Assembly (NCBI GenBank): GCA_017853735.1
Contig: JAFMJA010000131.1
Coordinates: 1 to 7,666, forward strand
Direction: 5' to 3'
Length of the DNA stretch: 7,666 nt
Source: Burkholderiaceae bacterium
Lineage (GTDB): Bacteria > Pseudomonadota > Gammaproteobacteria > Burkholderiales > Burkholderiaceae_C
This document shows positions 1 to 5,997 of this stretch, piece after piece; within the stretch, counting starts at the first letter, position 1, and every line of letters starts with the position of its first letter. A program made the position numbers and the translations under genes. The notes under the pieces are model-generated. The model was not told the origin of the DNA and ran no database searches. It saw only the letters and a list, made by a program, of their open reading frames with translations.

Positions 1-179
1 GCCAGCACCACCAGAATTTGATGCAGCACAGCCACGGCCGACAGAGCGGCCAGGGTATGGCGCACCATCGGCTGGCCCACCAGTTCCTGGTACTGCTTGG
101 GCAAGGGACTACCCGCACGTGCACCACTGCCGGCACAGGGCACCAGAGCCCAGAACCTGGGACCAGAAGTCGTATTCAT
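1..179 (-). CDS. ispD: IspD, 2-C-methyl-D-erythritol 4-phosphate cytidylyltransferase (5' part only)
   Basis: IspD transfers CMP from CTP to 2-C-methyl-D-erythritol 4-phosphate in the cytosolic MEP pathway for isoprenoid precursors. Read on the minus strand from the ATG at 179, the sequence gives 59 residues and then leaves the window; the family is usually about 230 residues, so roughly a quarter is visible. The N-terminal nucleotide-binding loop is clear: residues 15-30 read CAGSGARAGSPLPKQY, with the expected CTP-contacting Arg21 and Lys28, followed by ELVGQPMVRHTL. No good Shine-Dalgarno sequence precedes the ATG. The start is chosen because the conserved loop begins about 15 residues later, as is normal for the family, and no in-frame alternative fits better. 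It is divergent from mfd. ispF often follows ispD in related bacteria, but that lies outside the window. The product is recognised from the motif, not from a search. Confidence 0.93.
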   Translation of the reverse strand, partial: MNTTSGPRFWALVPCAGSGARAGSPLPKQYQELVGQPMVRHTLAALSAVAVLHQILVVL

Positions 180-199
180 CGCGCACATGGATGGGAGCC

Positions 200-205
200 A
201 TTCTA
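200..205 (-). promoter_or_regulatory. Possible -10 hexamer for ispD (TAGAAT)
   Basis: On the minus strand 200-205 reads TAGAAT, five of six matches to the sigma-70 -10 consensus, about 20 bases before the ispD start codon. No recognisable -35 hexamer sits at the usual 16-18 base spacing; the hexamer 17 bases upstream reads ATTTTA. The position is plausible for a short leader, but this is a weak, pattern-only call. Confidence 0.3.
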
Positions 206-208
206 GAG

Positions 209-220
209 GGACGAGCGTCC
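209..220. repeat. Short inverted repeat between the divergent -10-like hexamers
   Basis: GGACG (209-213) and CGTCC (216-220) are perfect inverted 5-bp arms separated by AG. The repeat lies between TAGAAT on the minus strand (200-205) and TAAAAT on the plus strand (223-228), so a protein bound here could affect both ispD and mfd. At this length it could also be chance in GC-rich DNA. Confidence 0.3.
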
Positions 221-222
221 AC

Positions 223-228
223 TAAAAT
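223..228 (+). promoter_or_regulatory. Possible -10 hexamer for mfd-serB (TAAAAT)
   Basis: TAAAAT matches the sigma-70 -10 consensus at five of six positions and lies 55 bases before the mfd start codon in the divergent spacer. It would put transcription start at about 235, directly in front of the hairpin at 238-264. There is no convincing -35 hexamer 16-18 bases upstream and no extended -10 TGn, so support is moderate to weak. Confidence 0.35.
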
Positions 229-237
229 CTGTGCCTG

Positions 238-264
238 CACCCCCCGTTTTTCCAACGGGGGGTG
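238..264. repeat. Perfect 11-bp hairpin in the ispD-mfd spacer / mfd leader
   Basis: The arm CACCCCCCGTT (238-248) is exactly complementary to AACGGGGGGTG (254-264) around a 5-base loop, TTTCC. The stem has six consecutive C-G pairs and should be very stable in RNA from either strand. Neither side is followed by a run of T, so it does not look like a standard intrinsic terminator. It lies 19 bases upstream of the mfd start codon and probably at or near the 5' end of the mfd mRNA. Possible roles are a 5' stabilising stem, a translation-modulating structure, or a copy of a dispersed palindromic repeat; the sequence alone does not decide between them. Confidence 0.8.
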
Positions 265-283
265 TTTGCCATTTCTACTTCTG

Positions 284-3200
284 ATGGACCTGCCCAAACT
301 ACAAACTGGCAAGCGCTTTGCCTTGCAACGTCCCCCCGGGTCAGCCGACGCCATGCTGCTGGCTGCGTTCGCCACCCAGCTGCGGGGCCAGCACCGTGCC
401 ATGGCCGTGGTCTGTGCCGATGCCACCGACGCCCAGCGCCTGATGGACGAAATCGCCTTTTTTGCACCAGAACTGCGCTGCTGCCTTTTCCCAGATTGGG
501 AAACCCTGCCCTATGACACTTTCTCACCCCACCAGGACCTGATCAGCGAAAGGCTGGCCACACTTTGGCGCCTGTTGCCGCATGGCCAACGCCAGCCAGC
601 TGAGCAGGTGGATGTGGTCCTGCTGCCTGCCACCACCGCCTTGTATCGGCTGGCACCGCCCAGCTTTCTGGCGGCATACACCTTTGAGTTCAAGGTCGGC
701 CAAAAACTTGATGAGAGCCAACTGAAATCTCAGCTGACCCTGGCCGGCTACAGCCATGTCAACCAGGTGGTCAGCCCAGGTGAGTACGCGGTGCGCGGCG
801 GCCTGATCGACCTGTTTCCCATGGGCTCGGCAGTGCCTTTTCGGGTCGATTTGTTTGATGACGAGGTCGATTCCATCCGCACCTTTGACCCCGACAGCCA
901 GCGCAGCCTCTACCCGGTGCCAGAGGTCCGCCTGCTGCCGGGTCGTGAATTTCCGATCGATGAAGACGCCCGCAAGCTGTTTCGCCAGCGCTGGCGCGAG
1001 CTGCTGGAAGGCGACCCCACCCGCAGCCGGATTTATAAGGACATAGGCAACGGTGTGGCCACCGCCGGCATCGAATACTACCTACCGCTTTTTTTCGAGC
1101 AAACCGCCACAGTCTTTGATTACCTGGGCGACGGGGCCACGCTGATCCTGCACGGCGAACTCGAGGGTGCGTTTCAGCGCTTTGCGCAGGATACCCGCGA
1201 GCGTTATCGCCTGGTGCAAGGCGACCCGGAGCGGCCCGCCCTGCCTGTGGAATCACTGTTTTTGTCCAGCGAACAGTTTTATGCGCTGGCCAATCAGCAT
1301 GCGCAACTGGCCTTGCGACCGTTCGACCAGAACCTGGCAGACCACAGTGCCTGGCAGACCGTGGCCCAGCCGCTAGAGGTGTTGACTGTGGAACGCGGGG
1401 CCGATGAACCGCTGGCACGACTGAAAGAGCACCTGCGCAAGACCTCCCATCGCGTGCTCCTCTTGGCCGAAAGCGAAGGCCGACGAGAGAGCCTGCTGGA
1501 CTTTTTACGCGCCAGTGGCCTGAACCCGCCCACCTTTGATTCGTTGGCGCAATTTCAGGCCAGCGCAGAAGCACTGGGCATGGCCACAGCCGCCCTGAAT
1601 ACCGGCTTTGCCTGGCTAGACCAGGGGCTGGATCTGGTCACCGAGACCGAGCTGTTTGCCGCCAACCCGAGCACGCGTCGGCGCAAGAAGCAGGAACAGG
1701 TCAGCGATGTCGAAGCCCTGATCAAGGACCTATCCGAACTCAATGTCGGCGACCCGGTGGTCCATGCCAGCCATGGCATTGGACGCTACCGCGGCCTGAT
1801 CAATATGAGCCTGGCTACCCGCAGTGATGGCCAGCAGGAAACCCAGGAATTCCTGCACCTGGAATATGCCGAACAGGCCGTGCTCTATGTGCCGGTCAGC
1901 CAACTGCAGCAGATCAGCCGCTACACCGGGGTCAGCGCCGAGGAAGCGCCGCTGCATAAATTGGGCTCCGGCCAGTGGGAGCGGGCCAAGCGCAGGGCGG
2001 CCGAACAGATCCGTGATGCCGCGGCCGAGTTGCTCAACATCTATGCCCGTCGCGCCGCCCGTGAAGGCCACGCCTTTCGCTTTCATGCCCGTGATTACGA
2101 ACAGTTTGCCAACGACTTTGGCTTTGAGGAAACCGCTGACCAGAAAGCAGCCATCCATGCGGTGATCCAGGACATGATCAGCCCGCGCCCCATGGATCGC
2201 CTGGTCTGCGGCGATGTGGGCTTTGGCAAAACCGAAGTGGCTTTGCGGGCGGCTTTTGTGGCAGTCACCGGTGGGCGACAGGTCGCCTTGCTGGCGCCCA
2301 CCACCCTGCTGGCCGAGCAGCACTACCAGACCCTGGTGGACCGCTTTTCCAAATGGCCGGTCAAGATTGCCGAAATGAGCCGTTTTCGATCTGCCAAGGA
2401 GATCAAGCTGGCACTGGCGGGTATTGCCGACGGAACCGTCGACATTGTGGTGGGCACCCACAAATTGCTCAGTCAGGACACCCGCTTCAAGAATCTCGGA
2501 TTGCTGATCATTGACGAAGAACACCGTTTCGGCGTTCGTCACAAGGAGGCGGTCAAAGCCTTGCGTGCCGAAGTGGATGTGCTGACCCTGACCGCCACCC
2601 CTATTCCGCGCACCCTGGGCATGGCGCTCGAAGGCCTGCGCGATCTTTCGGTGATTGCCACCGCCCCGCAGCGACGTCTGGCGATCAAGACTTTTGTGCG
2701 CGATGAAGACCGGGGGGTGATCCGTGAGGCGGTGCTGCGCGAACTCAAGCGCGGCGGCCAGGTTTATTTTCTGCACAACGAGGTCGAGACCATTGAGAAC
2801 CGGCGTGCCAAGCTGGCCGATCTGCTACCCGAGGCGCGCATTGCAGTGGCGCACGGCCAGATGCCCGAACGCCAGCTGGAAGCGGTGATGCGCGACTTTG
2901 TGGCGCAGCGCCACAACCTGCTGCTGTGTTCCACCATTATTGAAACTGGCATTGATGTCCCAACCGCTAACACCATTGTCATCAGCCGCGCTGACAAGTT
3001 TGGCCTGGCCCAGCTGCACCAGCTGCGTGGGCGGGTGGGTCGCAGCCATCACCAGGCCTATGCCTATTTGCTGGTGCCAGACAAGGAGAGCCTGAGCAAG
3101 CCAGCGGCCCAACGCCTGGATGCCATCCAGCAGATGGAAGAGCTGGGCTCAGGCTTTTACCTGGCCATGCACGATCTGGAAATACGTGGTGCTGGTGAGG

Positions 3201-3784
3201 TGCTGGGCGAGAGCCAGAGCGGCAATATGCTGGAAATCGGTTTTCAGCTCTACAACGAGATGCTGAGCGAAGCGGTCAAAAGCCTCAAGGAAGGCCGCGA
3301 GCCCGACCTGCTCTCGCCCATGGGCGCGACCACCGATATCAACCTGCACGCACCAGCCCTGCTGCCCGACGATTACTGCGGCGATGTGCATATGCGTTTG
3401 TCTTTCTACAAGAAACTGGCCACCGCGCGCAATACCGATCAGATCGACACCCTGATGGAAGAGATTGTGGACCGCTTTGGCAAGCCACCACCCCAGGCGC
3501 AAACCCTGTTTGATGTGCATCGCTTGCGGGTGATCAGCCAGCCCTATGGGGTGAGCAAGGTGGACGCCTCTGCGCAACTGATCAGCATCAGCTTCAGGAA
3601 AGATGCGCCCATCGACCCCAGCAAGGTCATCGCGCTGATCCAGAAAAATCGTCATATCAAACTGGCCGGGAATGAAAAGTTGAGGATTGAGCGTGAACTG
3701 CCCGACCCCAAGGCGCGTGCCCACATGGTGCGCGATGTGTTGCGCTCACTTGGACAACCGATCAGCAGCCCGATCGCTGCCTGA
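284..3784 (+). CDS. mfd: Mfd, transcription-repair coupling factor
   Basis: Mfd is a DNA translocase that pushes stalled RNA polymerase off template-strand lesions and recruits UvrA for nucleotide excision repair. The 1166-residue product is close to the E. coli length (1148). In order it shows: a UvrB-like N-terminal module (for example GYSHVNQVVSPGEYAVRGG near residues 155-175); a CarD-like RNA polymerase interaction domain starting near residue 485 (LNVGDPVVHASHGIGRY); Walker A GDVGFGKT at 643-650; the DEEH box at 744-747; TLTATPIPRTLG; motif VI QLRGRVGR ending at 920; a TRG-like segment RGAGEVLGE near 967-980; and a C-terminal TRCF domain from about 1010. All motor motifs are intact. The reading frame is open 55 codons further upstream, but that part is antisense to ispD and unlike Mfd. 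The ATG at 284 gives the typical MDLPKL start, though without an obvious Shine-Dalgarno sequence. serB follows after nine bases. Confidence 0.98.
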   Translation: MDLPKLQTGKRFALQRPPGSADAMLLAAFATQLRGQHRAMAVVCADATDAQRLMDEIAFFAPELRCCLFPDWETLPYDTFSPHQDLISERLATLWRLLPHGQRQPAEQVDVVLLPATTALYRLAPPSFLAAYTFEFKVGQKLDESQLKSQLTLAGYSHVNQVVSPGEYAVRGGLIDLFPMGSAVPFRVDLFDDEVDSIRTFDPDSQRSLYPVPEVRLLPGREFPIDEDARKLFRQRWRELLEGDPTRSRIYKDIGNGVATAGIEYYLPLFFEQTATVFDYLGDGATLILHGELEGAFQRFAQDTRERYRLVQGDPERPALPVESLFLSSEQFYALANQHAQLALRPFDQNLADHSAWQTVAQPLEVLTVERGADEPLARLKEHLRKTSHRVLLLAESEGRRESLLDFLRASGLNPPTFDSLAQFQASAEALGMATAALNTGFAWLDQGLDLVTETELFAANPSTRRRKKQEQVSDVEALIKDLSELNVGDPVVHASHGIGRYRGLINMSLATRSDGQQETQEFLHLEYAEQAVLYVPVSQLQQISRYTGVSAEEAPLHKLGSGQWERAKRRAAEQIRDAAAELLNIYARRAAREGHAFRFHARDYEQFANDFGFEETADQKAAIHAVIQDMISPRPMDRLVCGDVGFGKTEVALRAAFVAVTGGRQVALLAPTTLLAEQHYQTLVDRFSKWPVKIAEMSRFRSAKEIKLALAGIADGTVDIVVGTHKLLSQDTRFKNLGLLIIDEEHRFGVRHKEAVKALRAEVDVLTLTATPIPRTLGMALEGLRDLSVIATAPQRRLAIKTFVRDEDRGVIREAVLRELKRGGQVYFLHNEVETIENRRAKLADLLPEARIAVAHGQMPERQLEAVMRDFVAQRHNLLLCSTIIETGIDVPTANTIVISRADKFGLAQLHQLRGRVGRSHHQAYAYLLVPDKESLSKPAAQRLDAIQQMEELGSGFYLAMHDLEIRGAGEVLGESQSGNMLEIGFQLYNEMLSEAVKSLKEGREPDLLSPMGATTDINLHAPALLPDDYCGDVHMRLSFYKKLATARNTDQIDTLMEEIVDRFGKPPPQAQTLFDVHRLRVISQPYGVSKVDASAQLISISFRKDAPIDPSKVIALIQKNRHIKLAGNEKLRIERELPDPKARAHMVRDVLRSLGQPISSPIAA

Positions 3785-3793
3785 GTACCCAAT

Positions 3794-4510
3794 ATGGCTT
3801 TACCAGCAACTCAAAACGCTCCTGGGCTCGTCCTGCGTGGGGTCAGTGCGCCCCTGCGCATGTCCGACTTCCGGCTGATCGCCTTTGACATGGACTCCAC
3901 CCTGATCAATATCGAATGCGTCGATGAGATCGCCGATGTGGTGGGCCGAAAAGCTGAAGTGGCCGCGATCACCGAAGCTGCCATGCGCGGTGAAATTGCC
4001 GATTACAAGGACAGCCTGCGTCAACGTGTGGCGCTGCTCAAAGGGGTGGGTCTAGCCGATCTGGAAGCGGTCTACCGAGAGCGTTTGCGCCTGAACCCCG
4101 GGGCTGCCGAGCTTGTGGCAGCCTGCAAGGCTGGCGGCATGAAAGTACTGCTGGTCAGCGGCGGCTTCACCTTTTTCACCGACCGGGTGCGCGATTTGCT
4201 GCAGATCGACTTCACCCGCTCCAATGTGCTGGAGATTCAGGGCGGCGCGCTTACTGGGCGTATGGTTGATCAGCCCTGGGGCGATATCTGCGATGGTGCC
4301 GAAAAGCGCCGCATGCTGCTGGAGACCTGCGAACAGCTGGGCATCGCGCCTAACCAGGCGATTGCCATGGGCGATGGCGCCAATGACCTGCCCATGATGG
4401 GCGAGGCTGGCCTGTCAGTGGCCTACCATGCCAAGCCCAAGGTACGGGAGCAAGCCATGGTGTCAATCGAAACCGGCGGGCTGGACCGGTTGCTGGAAAT
4501 CATGCGCTAG
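3794..4510 (+). CDS. serB: SerB, phosphoserine phosphatase
   Basis: SerB hydrolyses O-phospho-L-serine to serine, the last step of the phosphorylated serine pathway, in the cytosol. The 238-residue product is a HAD-superfamily phosphatase with all four motifs: DMDST with nucleophile Asp32 and general acid Asp34; Ser122 in LLVSGGFTFF; Lys171; and GDGANDLPMM with Asp194 and Asp198. Glu41 and the following helices fit the cap that holds the substrate. It has no N-terminal ACT-like extension, so it is the short form common in betaproteobacteria. The start at 3794 keeps the GLVLRGVSAPL segment. An internal ATG at 3860 is possible, and neither start has a clear Shine-Dalgarno sequence. The gene begins nine bases after the mfd stop and is probably cotranscribed with it. 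Its 3' end faces rlmB across 27 bases. Confidence 0.96.
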   Translation: MALPATQNAPGLVLRGVSAPLRMSDFRLIAFDMDSTLINIECVDEIADVVGRKAEVAAITEAAMRGEIADYKDSLRQRVALLKGVGLADLEAVYRERLRLNPGAAELVAACKAGGMKVLLVSGGFTFFTDRVRDLLQIDFTRSNVLEIQGGALTGRMVDQPWGDICDGAEKRRMLLETCEQLGIAPNQAIAMGDGANDLPMMGEAGLSVAYHAKPKVREQAMVSIETGGLDRLLEIMR

Positions 4511-4515
4511 CACTA

Positions 4516-4528
4516 GGGCAAAGAGCCC
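4516..4528. terminator. Weak stem-loop between convergent serB and rlmB
   Basis: GGGC (4516-4519) and GCCC (4525-4528) can pair around AAAGA in the 27-base gap between the convergent serB and rlmB stops. It is the only stem-loop in the gap and is placed where a bidirectional terminator would be expected. The stem is only four base pairs and no T-run follows on either strand, so the call is tentative. Confidence 0.2.
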
Positions 4529-4537
4529 AATCCTTGC

Positions 4538-5272
4538 TCAAGCGCGCTGCCGCAGCGCCTCGTACAGACACACCCCGCTGGCCACTGAGACGTTGAGGCT
4601 TTCAACCCCGCCTTTCATCGGAATGCTGACCAGCTCGTCGCAGGTCTTGCGTGTCAATTGACGCAAGCCCTGCCCCTCAGCGCCCAGCACCAGGGCGGTG
4701 GGGCCTCTCAGGTCGACCTGATACAGCGTCTTGGGCGCATCATCGCTGGTGCCAATGCACCAGATATTGCGCTCCTTCAACTCACCCAGGGTGCGTGCCA
4801 GATTGGTCACCATGAAATAAGGCATGGTCTCGGCCGCGCCACTGGCCACCTTGGCCACGGTGGCGTTCAGGCCCACTGCGTGGTCTTTGGGCGCGATCAC
4901 TGCATGGGCACCGGCGCCATCGGCCACCCGCAGACAGGCCCCCAGGTTGTGCGGGTCGGTCACCCCGTCGAGCACCAGCAAGAGCGGCGGGAGTTGCAGG
5001 CTGTCGAGCAGATCATCGAGCGATTTGGCCTGCTCAATAGGCTGCACCCGCGCAGCAACCCCCTGGTGGCCATGGCTGCCTGCCAAGCGGGCCAGGCGCA
5101 GGCCATCAGCCTCGATCAGTCGCACCCCCGCCTCCCTGGCCCGCTCCAGAAACTGGCGCATGCGCGCATCACGCCGGGTCGGCTCGAAGTAGACCTCGAT
5201 GACAGATTGGGGAGCGGTTTTCAGGCGCACACCGACAGCGTGAAAACCAAACAGTACTTTGGGAGAGGACAT
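4538..5272 (-). CDS. rlmB: RlmB, 23S rRNA (guanosine-2251-2'-O)-methyltransferase
   Basis: RlmB is a SpoU-family (SPOUT) enzyme that uses S-adenosylmethionine to methylate the ribose of G2251 in the P-loop of 23S rRNA. The 244-residue product has the usual two-part layout. A small N-terminal substrate-binding domain (FGFHAVGVRLKTAP near residues 8-21, then GSHGHQGVAARV at 65-76) precedes the knotted catalytic domain. The three SpoU motifs are intact: DGVTDPHNLGACLRVADGAG (102-121, with Asn109 and Arg115), LGAEGQGL (196-203, Glu199) and IPMKGGVESLNVSVA (217-231). The C terminus, LYEALRQRA, is typical. A good Shine-Dalgarno sequence, GAAGGA on the minus strand (5287-5282), lies nine bases before the ATG. 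It is downstream of ybbA with a 49-base gap and is probably cotranscribed with it. SpoU proteins can be hard to tell apart, but the length and N-terminal domain favour RlmB over TrmH. Confidence 0.95.
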   Translation of the reverse strand: MSSPKVLFGFHAVGVRLKTAPQSVIEVYFEPTRRDARMRQFLERAREAGVRLIEADGLRLARLAGSHGHQGVAARVQPIEQAKSLDDLLDSLQLPPLLLVLDGVTDPHNLGACLRVADGAGAHAVIAPKDHAVGLNATVAKVASGAAETMPYFMVTNLARTLGELKERNIWCIGTSDDAPKTLYQVDLRGPTALVLGAEGQGLRQLTRKTCDELVSIPMKGGVESLNVSVASGVCLYEALRQRA

Positions 5273-5281
5273 GCTCGATTA

Positions 5282-5287
5282 TCCTTC
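5282..5287 (-). promoter_or_regulatory. Ribosome binding site of rlmB
   Basis: GAAGGA on the minus strand, nine bases before the rlmB ATG at 5272, is a good match to the anti-Shine-Dalgarno sequence. It lies in the 49-base ybbA-rlmB spacer and supports the chosen start. It also allows rlmB independent translation initiation if it shares a transcript with ybbA. Confidence 0.7.
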
Positions 5288-5321
5288 GACCCATCTGCTC
5301 ACCGCTGTCTTGGCGGAAAAA

Positions 5322-5996
5322 CTACAGCACCTGCCCCGCCTCGATCGTGATACGCCGCTCACAGCGTTGGGCAATCGCGGGGTCATGCGTGACCAGCACC
5401 AGGGTGGTGCCCTGTTCGCGGTTCAGATCGAACATCAGCTCCATCACTTTTTCGCCGGTGGCAAAGTCCAGACTTCCGGTGGGCTCGTCGGCCAGCAGCA
5501 CCGCCGGCTCAACCACAAAGGCGCGTGCCAAGGCCACCCGCTGCTGCTCGCCGCCAGACAGCACCTTGGGGTAATGGCGCAGGCGCTCGGCCAGACCCAC
5601 CCGACCGAGCATCTCAGTGGCAGCTGCCCGTGCATCGCGCCGGCCCGCCAGCTCCAGCGGCAACATCACGTTTTCCAGGGCGGTGAGGTTACCCAGCAAC
5701 TGAAAGCTCTGAAAGACAAAGCCCACCTGCTCAGCGCGCAGCTGGGCGCGCTCATCCTCATTCAGGGCAAACAGATCTCGACCCGCTAGCCGTACCGTGC
5801 CCTGGCTGGGCGTGTCCAACCCGGCGATGATCGACAGCAAGGTGCTCTTGCCCGATCCGGAGGCCCCCACAATCGCCAGGGTCTGGCGCGGGGGAACTAC
5901 GAAATCGATATCGCGCAAAATAGCCAGAGTTCCGCTGGAGTCAGTCACCGACTTGCTGACATGCTCCACGACAATCACAGGTTCATTTTCAGGCAT
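5322..5996 (-). CDS. ybbA: YbbA-type ABC transporter ATP-binding protein
   Basis: This is a complete 224-residue nucleotide-binding subunit of the MacB/LolD/YbbA type of ABC systems, which in general work on the envelope rather than as importers. Visible motifs are Walker A GASGSGKST (44-52), the Q-loop Gln96 in VGFVFQSFQLL, signature LSGGEQQR (146-153), Walker B LLADE with catalytic Glu171, D-loop SLD (175-177) and switch His204. All catalytic residues are intact. The stretch FVFQSFQLLGNLTALENVMLPLELAG resembles YbbA more than LolD. The divergent tesA-like neighbour is also what E. coli ybbA has. Unlike E. coli, no YbbP-like permease follows; rlmB comes next. Its ATG overlaps the tesA ATG inside one CATG, so its promoter must lie in tesA coding sequence. 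A weak Shine-Dalgarno sequence, TGAG, is separated from the ATG by an A7C spacer. Substrate and permease partner are unknown. Confidence 0.9.
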   Translation of the reverse strand: MPENEPVIVVEHVSKSVTDSSGTLAILRDIDFVVPPRQTLAIVGASGSGKSTLLSIIAGLDTPSQGTVRLAGRDLFALNEDERAQLRAEQVGFVFQSFQLLGNLTALENVMLPLELAGRRDARAAATEMLGRVGLAERLRHYPKVLSGGEQQRVALARAFVVEPAVLLADEPTGSLDFATGEKVMELMFDLNREQGTTLVLVTHDPAIAQRCERRITIEAGQVL

Positions 5997-5997
5997 G
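5994..5997. other. Shared CATG: overlapping divergent start codons of ybbA and tesA
   Basis: The ybbA ATG occupies 5996-5994 on the minus strand and the tesA ATG occupies 5995-5997 on the plus strand, sharing two base pairs of a CATG palindrome. The intergenic distance is therefore negative. Each gene's promoter and leader must overlap the other's coding region, unless one is leaderless. The ybbA start is supported by its N terminus directly before the ABC fold. The tesA start is supported by the signal peptide that begins there. Confidence 0.75.

Noticed and set aside
119..283. 55-codon in-frame extension upstream of the mfd ATG at 284
   Set aside because: It runs antisense through the 5' end of ispD and through the hairpin, has no resemblance to Mfd, and the protein from 284 already has the normal family length and N terminus.
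1844..1855. Perfect 12-bp palindrome CAGGAATTCCTG inside mfd
   Set aside because: It encodes ordinary Mfd residues, is isolated, and is far from any start or likely regulatory point, so it is most simply chance.
1730..2776. Long open frame on the minus strand (348 codons) opposite mfd
   Set aside because: It lies entirely opposite the conserved Mfd motor domains, shows no recognisable domain, and is expected as a codon-bias shadow in GC-rich coding DNA. The minus-strand frames at 771-1574 and 3149-3724 are rejected for the same reason.
5276..5287. GATAAT close to the rlmB start as a -10 promoter hexamer
   Set aside because: It is only a few bases from the ATG, overlaps the ribosome binding site and has no -35 partner; a leaderless rlmB transcript would be needed.
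5309..5326. Possible terminator stem CCGC/GCGG next to a run of A at the ybbA end
   Set aside because: The stem is only four base pairs with a 7-base loop. For minus-strand transcription the T-run comes before the stem rather than after it, so it does not fit an intrinsic terminator.
4658..5350. Plus-strand open frame (230 codons) opposite rlmB
   Set aside because: RlmB is unambiguous on the minus strand with all three SpoU motifs, and the plus-strand product shows no domain-like pattern. The plus-strand frame at 5259-5789 opposite ybbA is likewise a shadow.
5797..5994. 66-codon in-frame extension upstream of the tesA ATG at 5995
   Set aside because: It is antisense to the ybbA N-terminal half. 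The signal peptide starts at 5995 and would be buried by the extension.
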